From a virus, in the IMG/VR virus record IMGVR_UViG_3300025424_000016, positions 1 through 49,329 of that record: a DNA stretch of 49,329 nucleotides; one strand, written 5' to 3'. Numbering within the stretch: position 1 is the first letter of the stretch; each line of letters opens with the position of its first letter. The notes beneath the pieces were generated by a model that did not search any database, had not been told where the DNA came from, and saw only the letters and a list, made by a program, of their open reading frames with translations. Shown piece by piece: positions 37,468 through 46,637 of this stretch. Made by a program: the position numbers and the translations under genes.

Positions 37468-38504
37468 TGGCTTTAATTAACCCAAGCACCACAACAACAT
37501 TAACCAATACAACAACTAATCCGTTACCAACGCAAGATGGTAATATTGCTCAAGCATTATCTACTGATTCTCCTTTAAAGGTTTCTTTAACTGGAGACGA
37601 GTCTGGTGATTTTGCTGGTGTAAATATTCTTGAACAAGTAGTGACAGACGGTACAGGTTTATTTGTTAATACTCGTGTACAAAACCCTGTCAAAACTGAC
37701 GCAAACAATGCAACAATAATATCAGACGCACCACCTAGTATTGTTCTTACAATTCCACCTAACACGTTTCAGTCAATTGATACAACAGGCTATCAAACGG
37801 TGGTATTCCAACAACAAGCGGCAGTAGCAATTACCGTAACGCATTCAAATGATAACAACAACTTTCAACCTGTTTTTGGACTTCCATTAACAGCAGCAGC
37901 GAATACGTATGCTACAACAACAACAGCAACGGCTAACTTAGTTTATGCTTTCCCTGTAGCTGCTCGTTATATGCGTTTTACCGCTGCAACTGCAACAACA
38001 GTCATTATTTATTTAAGACAAACCCCTTTTGCATCTTACGCTGGTTTAGGCACGCCAACTGTAACAGCCACTATTTCAGGAACTCCTGCGGTTACAGCTT
38101 CAGGAACTATTGCAGTTGGAACGGCTGCATCAGCCAACCCTGTACCTGTGGGTGGTTTTGACGGTACTGGTTTAACTCGTAGGATTTTAACTGATACTGC
38201 TGGTCAGGTACAAACAGATGTAAACAACCAGTTATATAATGGTGCAATATACACCGAACAATTTTTACCTCTTCGTGTAGAACAAATACACACAAACAGA
38301 GGACAAGATTCGCTTCAAGATTTGTTAACTCAAATTTTGGGGGAATTGAAAACATTAAATTACTATACTAGGGAAACACCTAATGCAGTAAATTTAATGC
38401 TTCAACAGTCAAGCATAGCAGGATTTATGCCAGCTTCAATGCAAGACGAACAAGAGCAATTCTTTTCAGACTCAACTTTATTTAACTTAACCAAAGGACA
38501 GTAA
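37467..38504 (+). CDS. virion protein with discoidin-like middle, 345 aa
   Basis: The protein has a Thr rich start, then a region (IPPNTFQSIDTTGYQTVVFQQQAAVAITVTHSNDNNNFQPVFGL...AARYMRFTAATATTVIIYLRQ) that reads like a carbohydrate-binding or discoidin-like beta sandwich. The C-terminus is helical (GQDSLQDLLTQILGELKTLNYYTRE). It may be an adsorption or baseplate-type protein. Context among fibre genes supports a receptor-related role. No motif is decisive. Confidence 0.62.
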   Translation: MALINPSTTTTLTNTTTNPLPTQDGNIAQALSTDSPLKVSLTGDESGDFAGVNILEQVVTDGTGLFVNTRVQNPVKTDANNATIISDAPPSIVLTIPPNTFQSIDTTGYQTVVFQQQAAVAITVTHSNDNNNFQPVFGLPLTAAANTYATTTTATANLVYAFPVAARYMRFTAATATTVIIYLRQTPFASYAGLGTPTVTATISGTPAVTASGTIAVGTAASANPVPVGGFDGTGLTRRILTDTAGQVQTDVNNQLYNGAIYTEQFLPLRVEQIHTNRGQDSLQDLLTQILGELKTLNYYTRETPNAVNLMLQQSSIAGFMPASMQDEQEQFFSDSTLFNLTKGQ

Positions 38505-38505
38505 A

Positions 38506-39192
38506 ATGTTAATACAAGGTATTGTTGGACAACCGTCCACTTCATCAATTCAGGCTGGTACAACTCCAACAGTGCGGTCTGGACAATTAGGAGACGTAAT
38601 TGTTTCCGAACTACATGGTCGTTTTTATGAACAAGTATATCGTGGTAACGTATATTCAGCTGGTTCTTCTACAACTGCATTATCAGCTAACACTATCACT
38701 TTAACTGCAACTACAACTCCAATCGTGGGTCTTTATAACCCAACTACATCATCAGTAAACTGTGTGATTTTGCAAGCTTCTTTACAGGCTTTCATTAACA
38801 CATTGACAACTCCTGTTGGTGCTGGTGCATTTGTATGGGCTACATCTATCGGTAATGCTGCCGTATCTACTGGTGCTTCACCATTCAACAGAAAAACTTT
38901 AGCTTCTTCTGGTTCACAGGCTAAAGCATTCAACGGAGGTGTTGCGTTAACTGGTTTGACTAACAACTTAGTAATTTTAGAAGGTGCAGACTTTACTAGC
39001 CCAACTGGTCAAACTTACGGAACTATTACTGCTCCAACAACAGGTACTACACTAACTTCATTCGGTGGTGTACAAAACTTTGACGGACAGTTAATTGTTC
39101 CACCAGGCGGTGTATTAGCTTTGTTGAATACAACTTCAACAACAACTATGTCAGCTACTTCACGCTTGTTATGGGAAGAAGTTCCAGTCTAA
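38506..39192 (+). CDS. virion protein, beta-rich, 228 aa
   Basis: The protein starts MLIQGIVGQPSTSSIQAGTTPTVRSGQLGDVIVSELHGRFYEQVYRGNVYSA. The start is typical of phage proteins that follow head genes (QLGD.IVSELHGR.YEQ.YRG). The remainder is Thr, Ala and Gly rich with strands and ends with RLLWEEVPV. It is likely a capsid or fibre-associated protein. It is followed by a GC-rich hairpin. Confidence 0.68.
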   Translation: MLIQGIVGQPSTSSIQAGTTPTVRSGQLGDVIVSELHGRFYEQVYRGNVYSAGSSTTALSANTITLTATTTPIVGLYNPTTSSVNCVILQASLQAFINTLTTPVGAGAFVWATSIGNAAVSTGASPFNRKTLASSGSQAKAFNGGVALTGLTNNLVILEGADFTSPTGQTYGTITAPTTGTTLTSFGGVQNFDGQLIVPPGGVLALLNTTSTTTMSATSRLLWEEVPV

Positions 39193-39200
39193 TGTAGTAT

Positions 39201-39215
39201 GGGGGCTCTGCCCCC
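39201..39215 (+). terminator. GC-rich hairpin after the 228-residue gene
   Basis: GGGGGC-TCT-GCCCCC lies 9 bases after the stop and is followed by TTATTT. The T-run is short, so it may be a weak terminator or an mRNA-stabilising hairpin rather than a full stop. Confidence 0.5.
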
Positions 39216-39230
39216 TTATTTGGAGTTTGT

Positions 39231-39395
39231 ATGGATATAAATGATATTTTGACTGTGCTTCAAAACAAGATTACAGTATTGCAAAATGCTAAAAACACTG
39301 CTATTAATAACGGTGAAATGAATGCTATTGCACAAATAGAAGTTGAAATGATAAGTACACAAGCATCGATAGATAAAATTAAAACTTTAAGTTAA
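39231..39395 (+). CDS. small coiled-coil protein, 54 aa
   Basis: The ATG at 39231 has TGGAG seven bases upstream. The protein MDINDILTVLQNKITVLQNA continues as one helix with heptad-like Leu, Ile and Val spacing and ends IKTLS. The next gene starts one base after its stop. It lies among virion genes and could be a small assembly or trimerisation part. Confidence 0.6.
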   Translation: MDINDILTVLQNKITVLQNAKNTAINNGEMNAIAQIEVEMISTQASIDKIKTLS

Positions 39396-39396
39396 T

Positions 39397-40080
39397 ATGT
39401 TTGGTAAACAACCTTTCTCTTCTGCCTCTTATTCTGGCAGTTCTGGTTCTGTATATCAACAGATTCTAAATGTTCTATCTAGTAGTTCAAGTAGTATTGG
39501 TAAACAAATAAATAAATTTATTAGTTATACATCTACAAGTAATGTAACATTAAATATAACAAAAGCATTAGTTAAAATATTAAGCGTAGCATCAACATCT
39601 ACATCTAGTATTGTTAAAGCTGTTAGAAAAACATTTAATACTATATCAGAGATGTCTATTGTTGTATTGACTGAAAGTACTTTTCATTTAATATTGTTAT
39701 CAGTAACACAGACAAGTATTAAGACTATTACTAAAGCAATAGCAATAACAAAATCAGTTACATCAACAAACACAACAACGTTATTAAAATCAAAAGTATT
39801 TAATAAGTTGTTACAAATAGTATCAACATCAACAGCAACATTAACAGTAATTAAACAATTACAAAGACTATTAAATGTGTTGTCAACAAGTACAACAACA
39901 TTAAAGAAACAAATTAATAAACAATTAAGTTTAATAAGTACAACAGCATTACAATTATTTGCTCAGTTTGTTCCTAAGTTTGGAGCAGTAGCTAAGTATA
40001 CATTTATTGTACAACCTAAAAAATTAGTAATACAGATAATCAAAACAACTACATTGATTATGTCTAAAGGTAAAAAATAA
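39397..40080 (+). CDS. Ser/Thr-rich repeat protein, about nine units of 19 residues
   Basis: After a start (MFGKQPFSSASYSG) seen in several phage proteins, a unit with a hydrophobic pair, S/T-S-T-S-T, two or three residues, then K/L-I/V-K-x-I/L-x-K repeats about every 17-21 residues. Units centre near residues 28, 46, 66, 87, 106, 123, 143, 163 and 181. The repeats are basic and look like a solenoid or fibrous protein. AT-rich codons (ACA, TCA, AAA) dominate. The function is unknown; the neighbours are fibre genes. Confidence 0.65.
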   Translation: MFGKQPFSSASYSGSSGSVYQQILNVLSSSSSSIGKQINKFISYTSTSNVTLNITKALVKILSVASTSTSSIVKAVRKTFNTISEMSIVVLTESTFHLILLSVTQTSIKTITKAIAITKSVTSTNTTTLLKSKVFNKLLQIVSTSTATLTVIKQLQRLLNVLSTSTTTLKKQINKQLSLISTTALQLFAQFVPKFGAVAKYTFIVQPKKLVIQIIKTTTLIMSKGKK

Positions 40081-40096
40081 TACAAACGGAATAATT

Positions 40097-40408
40097 ATGG
40101 CAGAATCGTTTTCATATAAAATTACTACTGAGTCTGAATTGTTTTCATTTGATTTTTCTCAAGTATTAGCTCCATCAGAAACTATTTCAAGTGCAGCATG
40201 TACAGCTACTGTTATGAATGGAACTGATTCTAATCCGTCTAATATTATTGTAGGTACTCCAGTAATAGCAAATAAAATAGCATCACAAAGAATAGCAAAC
40301 GGTGTCAGTGAAGTTACTTACAGACTTCAAATGACTATAACAACTTCTACAAGTAATACATATGTTGGTGTAGGAGATCTTACAGTATACGCTTCTAACT
40401 TAGTTTAA
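40097..40408 (+). CDS. fibre-tail adaptor-like protein, 103 aa
   Basis: The protein is beta-rich: SFSYKITTESELFSFDFSQVLAPSETISSAACTATV, then ...ASQRIANGVSEVTYRLQMTITTS...YVGVGDLTVYAS. This pattern (fold start with FDFS..LA.GETI.S..) is found in phage proteins that join fibres to the tail. It lies immediately before the zinc-ribbon and tailspike genes, which fits an adaptor. GGAATAATT precedes the ATG. Confidence 0.62.
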   Translation: MAESFSYKITTESELFSFDFSQVLAPSETISSAACTATVMNGTDSNPSNIIVGTPVIANKIASQRIANGVSEVTYRLQMTITTSTSNTYVGVGDLTVYASNLV

Positions 40409-40410
40409 TT

Positions 40411-40695
40411 ATGAGCCATACACCACAGTATAGAAAAGGTAATTGGAAAACAATATGTGATTCATGTGGTCGCATAGTGTTAGCAACTGAATTACAATTA
40501 CGCTGGGATGGTTTTATGGTTGACAACAGATGTTGGGAACCAAGACAACCTCAAGATTTTGTAAGAGGTGTTGCAGATTATCAAGCACCTGTTTTTACTA
40601 GACCAGAACAATCTGATCAGTTTGTTACTATATTTTCACTTCCTCCTGGCCAATGGGTTAACGGCTCAGCAATGAATCTTTTTACAATAGGATAA
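40411..40695 (+). CDS. zinc-ribbon-like tail gene protein with a lost cysteine, 94 aa
   Basis: The protein has ICDSCGR (C-x2-C) then LQLRWDGFMVDNRCWEPRQPQDFVRGV. In the usual phage protein the second pair is C-x2-C before W-E, but here the first of these is not Cys (VDNRCWE), so the zinc site may be incomplete. The QDFVRGV.D.Q.P...RPEQ section is typical of these proteins near fibre genes. The function is unknown; it starts two bases after the adaptor stop. Confidence 0.7.
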   Translation: MSHTPQYRKGNWKTICDSCGRIVLATELQLRWDGFMVDNRCWEPRQPQDFVRGVADYQAPVFTRPEQSDQFVTIFSLPPGQWVNGSAMNLFTIG

Positions 40696-40698
40696 CCA

Positions 40699-42765
40699 AT
40701 GGGAAAACCATTATTTGCTAACAACGCTTATACTACGTTAGCCTCTAGCATAAGTAATACACAGACTACTATTACAATACAGTCTAGTGCTGCTTCTTTA
40801 TTTCCTACAATTACTGGTACTGATTACTTTATGGTAACATTACAAAGTGCAACATTCTCTAATCAAATAGAGATTGTACAGGTTACAGGAACAGTCGGTA
40901 ATGTATTTACTGTTGTCAGAGGACAAGAAGGTACAACACCACTATCATTTAATGCTAATGATTTAGTACAGTTACGTTTAACTGCTGGTTCTTTACAATA
41001 CTTTACTACACTACAAACAGCGTCGCAATCTACTGCATTTACAGCAACACAAGGTCAGACATTGTTTACTGTACCTTATACATATACTGTTGGTGGTAAT
41101 AACATTGCTGTGTTTGTTAATGGTAGTAAACAACTTGTTGGTACTAACTATACAGAAACAACTTCATCTAGTATTACATTTAATACTGGACTTAATGCAG
41201 GTGATTTAGTTGAAATAATTACAACTGAATCTATTACTGCAGGTAGTGTTCCGTCTAATGATGTGTCTTACACACAAGGTAGTACTGGTGCAGTAACAAC
41301 CAATGTACAAGCAAAACTACAGCAAACAGTATCTGTAAAAGACTTTGGTGCTGTAGGTGATGGAGTAACGGATGATACAAGTGCCATACAAAATGCCATA
41401 AATGCTTTAGGAACTGGATGTGTTTTAGATGGAGCAAACAAAACCTATGCAGTAACAACATTAAATCTTAAATCAAACATTGTATTACAAAATTTTAATT
41501 TTATTACTATTGCTGGAAGTACAGATTTTGTATCACCAATTACTATTGGAGCAAATGGTAGTACGGCAACAATTTCAAATATTGTATTAAGCAATATTCA
41601 CATTAATGGTAATCGTCAAAACCAAACAAATATATTAAGTACAGAAAATGGCGGTAGAAGTGGATTTAGAATAATTGGTCATGTAAGTAATCTTTACATT
41701 GAAAATTGTTCTGCTACATATTGTGCAACAGATGGAATTGAGTTTTTTTCTGGAACAAGTACTGGTTCAACATGGCCTAGATTTTCTAATATAACTGTAA
41801 AAGATTCTCAATTTACATGGAATAGAAGGCATGGTGGCTCTGGTGAATCTATGCAATATGTTACTTTTGAAAATTGCGTATTTAGCAATAATGGATTAGA
41901 TTTAAATACAACTGATCCATTAACAAGTGGCAATAGAGGTTCAAGAAATGGTGGTGGAAGTTTATATGGAAATGGATTTGATTGTGAAACTTATGGTGTA
42001 GGTTATCAATCTAGTAATGTTTCTTGGAATAATATAACTGCATTGCAAAATGCTTCTTCAGGATTATTATATTTTGACAACTCTGTAGCAACAAATACAG
42101 GTTGGGTAATTAATAATTACATTAAATTTTCTAAATGTATTGTTGATTACGGAACAGTTCCAAGTCAATCTTCTTATTATGGATTACAATTAACACCACC
42201 AAGTGCTGACCAATCTTTAGGGCCTTATTTCAATTATGTAACTATTACAGATTGCACAATATTAGGAGCTTTATTATTAACTTCTGTTTCAAATTGTTCA
42301 ATTACTGGTGGGTATATTCAAGGTTATACATACGCTGGAACATTAAGTTATTCAACGAATGTATTTGTAGGAAATAGTGTAAATTTAAACAATTTAGCAT
42401 TTTATACTGCATCATCAACAATAACATATCCTTATAGACCTGTAGATTCAACAAGAGTAGTTGATGGAATACAAACTACAATTGCTTCAGGAGCTTCTTA
42501 CAATACAGGACTTTCAGGCTCAAGTTCTTTTCAAGGTTTATTGCGAGTATTTAATACAGGTGCTTCTTTTCCTACAGGTGGTGCTTTTGCTGTTGATATT
42601 TATCTTGATGGTGGTGCTGGTGCTTTTATAGGTTCTATTTATAATGGAACTCAAGTTGGTACTGCTGGAACAAATAAGTTACAAGTCATTAATAATGGCA
42701 CGAATTGGGTATTAAAAAATAATGATAGTTCTTCTATGACAATTAGTGTTTATTCATTTATTTAA
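40699..42765 (+). CDS. large tailspike with pectate-lyase-like beta helix, 688 aa
   Basis: N-terminal parts (about 1-130) would attach to the virion. They are followed by the FTVPYTYTVGG module and, at about 214-235, KDFGAVGDGVTDDTSAIQNAINAL, the hallmark start of a Pectate_lyase_3 right-handed beta helix. A long run of Asn, Ser and Gly rich rungs follows (for example NIVLSNIHINGNRQN, ENCSATYCATDGIEF). Such spikes bind and often cut host surface polysaccharide. The C-terminus (GAFAVDIYLDGGAGAFIG) looks like a trimerising beta domain. Confidence 0.87.
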   Translation: MGKPLFANNAYTTLASSISNTQTTITIQSSAASLFPTITGTDYFMVTLQSATFSNQIEIVQVTGTVGNVFTVVRGQEGTTPLSFNANDLVQLRLTAGSLQYFTTLQTASQSTAFTATQGQTLFTVPYTYTVGGNNIAVFVNGSKQLVGTNYTETTSSSITFNTGLNAGDLVEIITTESITAGSVPSNDVSYTQGSTGAVTTNVQAKLQQTVSVKDFGAVGDGVTDDTSAIQNAINALGTGCVLDGANKTYAVTTLNLKSNIVLQNFNFITIAGSTDFVSPITIGANGSTATISNIVLSNIHINGNRQNQTNILSTENGGRSGFRIIGHVSNLYIENCSATYCATDGIEFFSGTSTGSTWPRFSNITVKDSQFTWNRRHGGSGESMQYVTFENCVFSNNGLDLNTTDPLTSGNRGSRNGGGSLYGNGFDCETYGVGYQSSNVSWNNITALQNASSGLLYFDNSVATNTGWVINNYIKFSKCIVDYGTVPSQSSYYGLQLTPPSADQSLGPYFNYVTITDCTILGALLLTSVSNCSITGGYIQGYTYAGTLSYSTNVFVGNSVNLNNLAFYTASSTITYPYRPVDSTRVVDGIQTTIASGASYNTGLSGSSSFQGLLRVFNTGASFPTGGAFAVDIYLDGGAGAFIGSIYNGTQVGTAGTNKLQVINNGTNWVLKNNDSSSMTISVYSFI

Positions 42766-42767
42766 TT

Positions 42768-43826
42768 ATGACAATACCTCGTAACCTATCATTTCTTGCT
42801 GAAGGTGCTTCTAGTACAGGAGTATTATCTGTTGCTAAAGGTGGCACAGGAAACGTAACTTTAACTGCTGGTTATATACCTTATGGTAATGGTATAAGTG
42901 CATTAAATAGTAGTTCTAATTTAACTTTTGATGGTACTAATTTGGCAGTATCAGGTTCTGTTACATCAACAAATTCTGGTGTTTATGCTGCTGGTTCTTA
43001 TGGATTTTATAGCACAACATTTACTGCTAATTCAAGAAATCCAATATGGAGATTTGGAAATGCCGATGCTTATGGATTGAGTTATTTTCAAGGAAGTGCT
43101 GGTTATGGTTCAACAGATGTAGTTGGAATACATTTTGGTACTGCAACTGCCGTTGGTTCAACTGCTCAATTTTTAGCAAATGGAGCAGCAATATTTTCAG
43201 GATACTGTCAAGCAACAATATTTTCACCAACTGGTTCTACAGTTCCTTCAAATGGAATGTTTTATCCAGCAACAAATACATTAGGATTTTCTACCAATAA
43301 TTCTGAAAAAGTAAGACTTTTTTCTTCAGGTGGTGTATCCATAGGAAACACAACTGATCCAGGAGCAAGTAATTTAAGTGTGACAGGTACAGGTAATTTT
43401 GGTGGAAAACTTGGAGTTAATAAAGCATCTCCATCTGAATTTTTAGAAGTTGGTGGTGCTATAAGAAGTAGTGGTGCTGTTAGTGCTAATGCTACAGGCG
43501 GTATTTTAGCTTATCAAGGTTCATCTGTAACTATGCTTGGTGCATGGGGTATAAATTCATCTACTCGTGGGCAAATACAATTTTATCTTTCTGATAGTGC
43601 TGGCGGTATTGGTGGCGAATATATGCGTTTGCAAGATACACAATTAAGTGTACAAGTTCCTGTTATTACACCAGGATATACAGTAGCAACATTACCAACG
43701 GGGGTAACAGGCATGAGAGCTTATGTAACTAATGCTTTATCACCTAGTTATGGTTCAACAGTCGTAGGTGGTGGTTCTGTAACCATACCTGTTTTTTATA
43801 ACGGAACAAACTGGATAGTGGCTTAA
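42768..43826 (+). CDS. fibre tip-like protein, 352 aa
   Basis: The protein begins with a GGTGNVTL.AGY.PYGNGISALNSSSNLTFDGTNLAVSG repeat of fibre type and later has YMRLQDTQLSVQ. The end V-T-G-M-R-A-Y-V-T-N-A-L...VVGGGSVTIPVFYNGTNWIVA is common at the end of phage fibres. It starts two bases after the spike gene stop. The shared block TFDGTNL also occurs in the protein at 36384, showing domain reuse among fibres. Confidence 0.8.
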   Translation: MTIPRNLSFLAEGASSTGVLSVAKGGTGNVTLTAGYIPYGNGISALNSSSNLTFDGTNLAVSGSVTSTNSGVYAAGSYGFYSTTFTANSRNPIWRFGNADAYGLSYFQGSAGYGSTDVVGIHFGTATAVGSTAQFLANGAAIFSGYCQATIFSPTGSTVPSNGMFYPATNTLGFSTNNSEKVRLFSSGGVSIGNTTDPGASNLSVTGTGNFGGKLGVNKASPSEFLEVGGAIRSSGAVSANATGGILAYQGSSVTMLGAWGINSSTRGQIQFYLSDSAGGIGGEYMRLQDTQLSVQVPVITPGYTVATLPTGVTGMRAYVTNALSPSYGSTVVGGGSVTIPVFYNGTNWIVA

Positions 43827-43827
43827 T

Positions 43828-45360
43828 ATGACAACATTAATACCTAAATTTGATTTTATGAACGGTGGGGTAACACCTACAGGTGCAGTTAATCGTGCCA
43901 TTAATCTTAAACTTGCGGAAACTATTTTTGTTTCTGATTTCGGTGCGGTGGGTGATGGTGTAACCGATGATACTGTAGCTATTCAAAATGCTTTTAATTC
44001 TGTATCTTCTACTGGTGGAACTGTATCTTTTGTTGATGGCAAAACATATATGATTAATGGTTTATATGCACCAATACAAACATTGTTTGGCGGTGTTAAA
44101 CCTAAGAGTGGAACTATTATTAATGGAAATAATGCAACGCTTAAAGTTATTCCTAATAGTTCAACTGGATATTGCATCCTAAATTTAAATGCTGTAAATA
44201 ATGTTGTTGTTAATAATTTAAATATTGTTGGTGATGTAGGATCTCACACAGGTTCTACAGGTGAGTTTGGTCATGGTTTAATGGTCATGGGTTGCGACAA
44301 TATTATTTTAAACAATTTGTTTATTACGTTATGTTGGGGTGATGCTTTATTGTTTAGTGAATATACTCACGTTAATGGCAACACAAATATAAACATAATG
44401 AATAGTGAATTTGTTGATTGTAGAAGGCAAGGTGTTTCTATTATTAGTTTAACAAACGGAACATTTACAGGATGTTCTTTTAGAAACATTGGGCAAACTG
44501 CTGCCACATCTCCAGCATCAGGTGTTGATATTGAGCCTGATTATACTGGTGCAGTAGTTAATGGAGTTGACTTTATTGGTTGTAGTTTTCATAACAACAA
44601 TAGTCATGGGTTTTTAGGTGGTTCATCAGTTTATGTAGTTGAAAACATAAGAATAATTGGTTGTTCATTTTACAATAATGGTGCAAATGCAATTACAGCA
44701 TATTCAACAGGATCAACTGCCACTATTCAAAACGTATTTGAAATTATAAGTTGTGATATTGGTGGCCAAGTTTCAGTAGATAATTGCAAAATCATTGGTG
44801 GACAAATTACTGTTGATGGAAGTTACACTAACAGTCAATATGCTATTTATTCTGCTTCTGATTTGCCATTTCAAATGATTGGTACATCAATATTTGTTAC
44901 AAGCACTAAAAAAGCAGCATCTATTTATGGAGCAACAACTGAAGCTAATCGTAAATTAGTGTTGAATTGCAAATTCAATCAAGACGGAAACTCATTAACT
45001 GATTTAGATTCATGGGCAACTATGGGTGGATTTATTACTTTGGAAAATTGTCAGATGACTAGAACTGGAGCTTCTCCAGCAACGGCATATTCATTTTCAG
45101 GGGCATCTGATTTTACAGGCTTTAATGCCAAAATGGTTAATTGTTATCTTGACCCAAAATTAGCTTATGGTTTTTCACAAGACAGCTTAATGAATTTAGT
45201 TGCTCAACGTGGTTGGGTTTCTGCTGCTCCTACAACTGGCACTCATAATGTTGGCGAAATAGTATTAAATTCAACACCAGCATCTGCTGGATATGTGGGA
45301 TGGGTATGTACGGTGGCTGGCACTCCTGGCACTTGGAAAACATTTGGATTAATATCGTGA
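43828..45360 (+). CDS. second tailspike with pectate-lyase-like beta helix, 510 aa
   Basis: It begins with a short N-terminus (MTTLIPKFDFMNGGVTPTGAVNRAINLKL) and then, at about residues 36-50, DFGAVGDGVTDDTVAIQNAFN, the same beta-helix start as the first spike but much closer to the N-terminus. Rungs follow, such as NNVVVNNLNIVGD and SCDIGGQVSVDNCKIIGGQI. The C-terminus ends GWVCTVAGTPGTWKTFG, a capping motif found in other fibre proteins. A different receptor than the first spike is likely. Its stop overlaps the next GTG start. Confidence 0.87.
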   Translation: MTTLIPKFDFMNGGVTPTGAVNRAINLKLAETIFVSDFGAVGDGVTDDTVAIQNAFNSVSSTGGTVSFVDGKTYMINGLYAPIQTLFGGVKPKSGTIINGNNATLKVIPNSSTGYCILNLNAVNNVVVNNLNIVGDVGSHTGSTGEFGHGLMVMGCDNIILNNLFITLCWGDALLFSEYTHVNGNTNINIMNSEFVDCRRQGVSIISLTNGTFTGCSFRNIGQTAATSPASGVDIEPDYTGAVVNGVDFIGCSFHNNNSHGFLGGSSVYVVENIRIIGCSFYNNGANAITAYSTGSTATIQNVFEIISCDIGGQVSVDNCKIIGGQITVDGSYTNSQYAIYSASDLPFQMIGTSIFVTSTKKAASIYGATTEANRKLVLNCKFNQDGNSLTDLDSWATMGGFITLENCQMTRTGASPATAYSFSGASDFTGFNAKMVNCYLDPKLAYGFSQDSLMNLVAQRGWVSAAPTTGTHNVGEIVLNSTPASAGYVGWVCTVAGTPGTWKTFGLIS

Positions 45361-45629
45361 ACTATATCCTATTCTCTCTCTTTATTATTCTTCAGTTCCT
45401 AGACTTTTGGACAACGTATAACGTCATTAAAGCCGACAAAGGACATGAAGGTAATCCAGTTATGGCTTGGTTATTCTCCAAAATTGGAGTAATAGGTGGC
45501 TTTGCCTTAATGAAGGCATTCGTAATTGTGGCAATGTGGTTTGTAAAAGACATACTATTTGCCATTAGTTTAATTAATATTATTTATGTTTACGTTGTAT
45601 ATCAAAATTATAAAATACTAAAGGGTTAA
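45357..45629 (+). CDS. small membrane protein, DUF5658-like, 90 aa
   Basis: I start at the GTG at 45357, which overlaps the spike stop (GTGA); the longer frame is mostly out-of-phase spike sequence. Three hydrophobic segments are seen (YILFSLFIILQFLDFW, GVIGGFALMKAFVIVAMWFV, ILFAISLINIIYVYVV). The D-F-W-T-T...H-E-G-N-P segment is typical of small membrane proteins with a DUF5658-like arrangement. A holin or superinfection role is possible but unproved. Confidence 0.65.
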   Translation: MNYILFSLFIILQFLDFWTTYNVIKADKGHEGNPVMAWLFSKIGVIGGFALMKAFVIVAMWFVKDILFAISLINIIYVYVVYQNYKILKG

Positions 45630-45631
45630 CT

Positions 45632-45862
45632 ATGACTCAAGAACTAGAATCACGAGTTGTTAAACTCGAAGTACGAACAGACAATCACGAAGAAGACATT
45701 AAAGAGATTAGACTTGCTAATGCTGATTTAAAAAAAACAATGGCTGCGATTGAAAAGAATTTAGCTCAAATTAAATATATTGCTATAGGAGCACTTGCTG
45801 TTGTAGTTGCTCAATCAATAGGGTTAGATAAAGCATTTAAAGCCGCTATAGGATTAATATAA
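45632..45862 (+). CDS. XhlA-like coiled-coil membrane protein, 76 aa
   Basis: The N-terminal 50 residues form a coiled coil (LESRVVKLEVRTDNHEEDIKEIRLANADLKKTM). One hydrophobic segment (YIAIGALAVVVAQSIG) and a short tail follow. The layout is that of the hemolysin XhlA family found near phage lysis genes. It may be a spanin-like or holin accessory. It follows the small membrane protein gene by two bases. Confidence 0.6.
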   Translation: MTQELESRVVKLEVRTDNHEEDIKEIRLANADLKKTMAAIEKNLAQIKYIAIGALAVVVAQSIGLDKAFKAAIGLI

Positions 45863-45863
45863 T

Positions 45864-46637
45864 ATGTCAAGCACATTTAGTATTACACGAGATCAATTAA
45901 TAACAATGGCTTTAATTAAGTTAGGTGTTATTGAGATTGGTGAAATACCAGACTCTGCTGCAGTATCACATTTGTCTTTGAATTTAAATGTAATGCTTAA
46001 ACAGATGGCTACTGATGGATTAAAGATTTGGAAGAATACTGAATTAGTATTTCCAATGGTTGCTAATCAAACATCTTATGTTCTTGGTGGTACTAATAGT
46101 ATTAACATGTATGACAGTTATGATACTGGATTTACAACACCAATAACAGACAAGCCTCTTAAAATTATTCAAGCATTCTACAGAAACAATTTATCAACAC
46201 CACCTGTTGATGTTCCTTTACAAATACTATCAAAACAAGAATATAATTTATTAGGATCTAAACAATCAACTGGTGTTGGTAATAGTGTGTTTTATGATCT
46301 TAAACAAAACTATGGTATGTTGTCTTTGTATTTAACTCCTAATGCTTTTACAGCTGCTAATTATAACATACACGTTGTAGCTCAAATGCCTATGAATGAT
46401 TTGTTAAGGGGTCAAGATGTACCAGATTTTCCTAATGAGTGGATGAATTGTTTGTTGTGGAATTTATGTGATCAAGTAGCTCTTGATTACCAAGTACCAC
46501 AAAATCATAGACAAGAGTTTATTGCTAAGGCTAAAGTATTTAAAGATCAAATGACTGACTTTGATGTTGAATCTACAAGTACTTTCTTTCAACCAGATTT
46601 AAGAATGAAGAATTATAACCCTGGAAATATTGTTTAA
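45864..46637 (+). CDS. short-tail adaptor protein, P22 gp4 / tail tubular A-like
   Basis: The protein begins TITRDQLITMALIKLGVIEIGE-like (here STFSITRDQLITMALIKLGVI) with ...SLNLNVMLKQMATDGLKIWKNTELVFP, a pattern of podovirus head-to-tail adaptors. It ends with a helical FIAKAKVFKDQMTDFDVES region. It would stack under the portal and link to the tail tube. It lies before the gp10-like gene, as in other podoviruses. Confidence 0.86.
   Translation: MSSTFSITRDQLITMALIKLGVIEIGEIPDSAAVSHLSLNLNVMLKQMATDGLKIWKNTELVFPMVANQTSYVLGGTNSINMYDSYDTGFTTPITDKPLKIIQAFYRNNLSTPPVDVPLQILSKQEYNLLGSKQSTGVGNSVFYDLKQNYGMLSLYLTPNAFTAANYNIHVVAQMPMNDLLRGQDVPDFPNEWMNCLLWNLCDQVALDYQVPQNHRQEFIAKAKVFKDQMTDFDVESTSTFFQPDLRMKNYNPGNIV

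Noticed and set aside
45300-45356. Longer start of the small membrane protein inside the tailspike gene
   Set aside because: The extra 19 residues are out-of-phase spike sequence; the GTG overlapping the spike stop is the better start.
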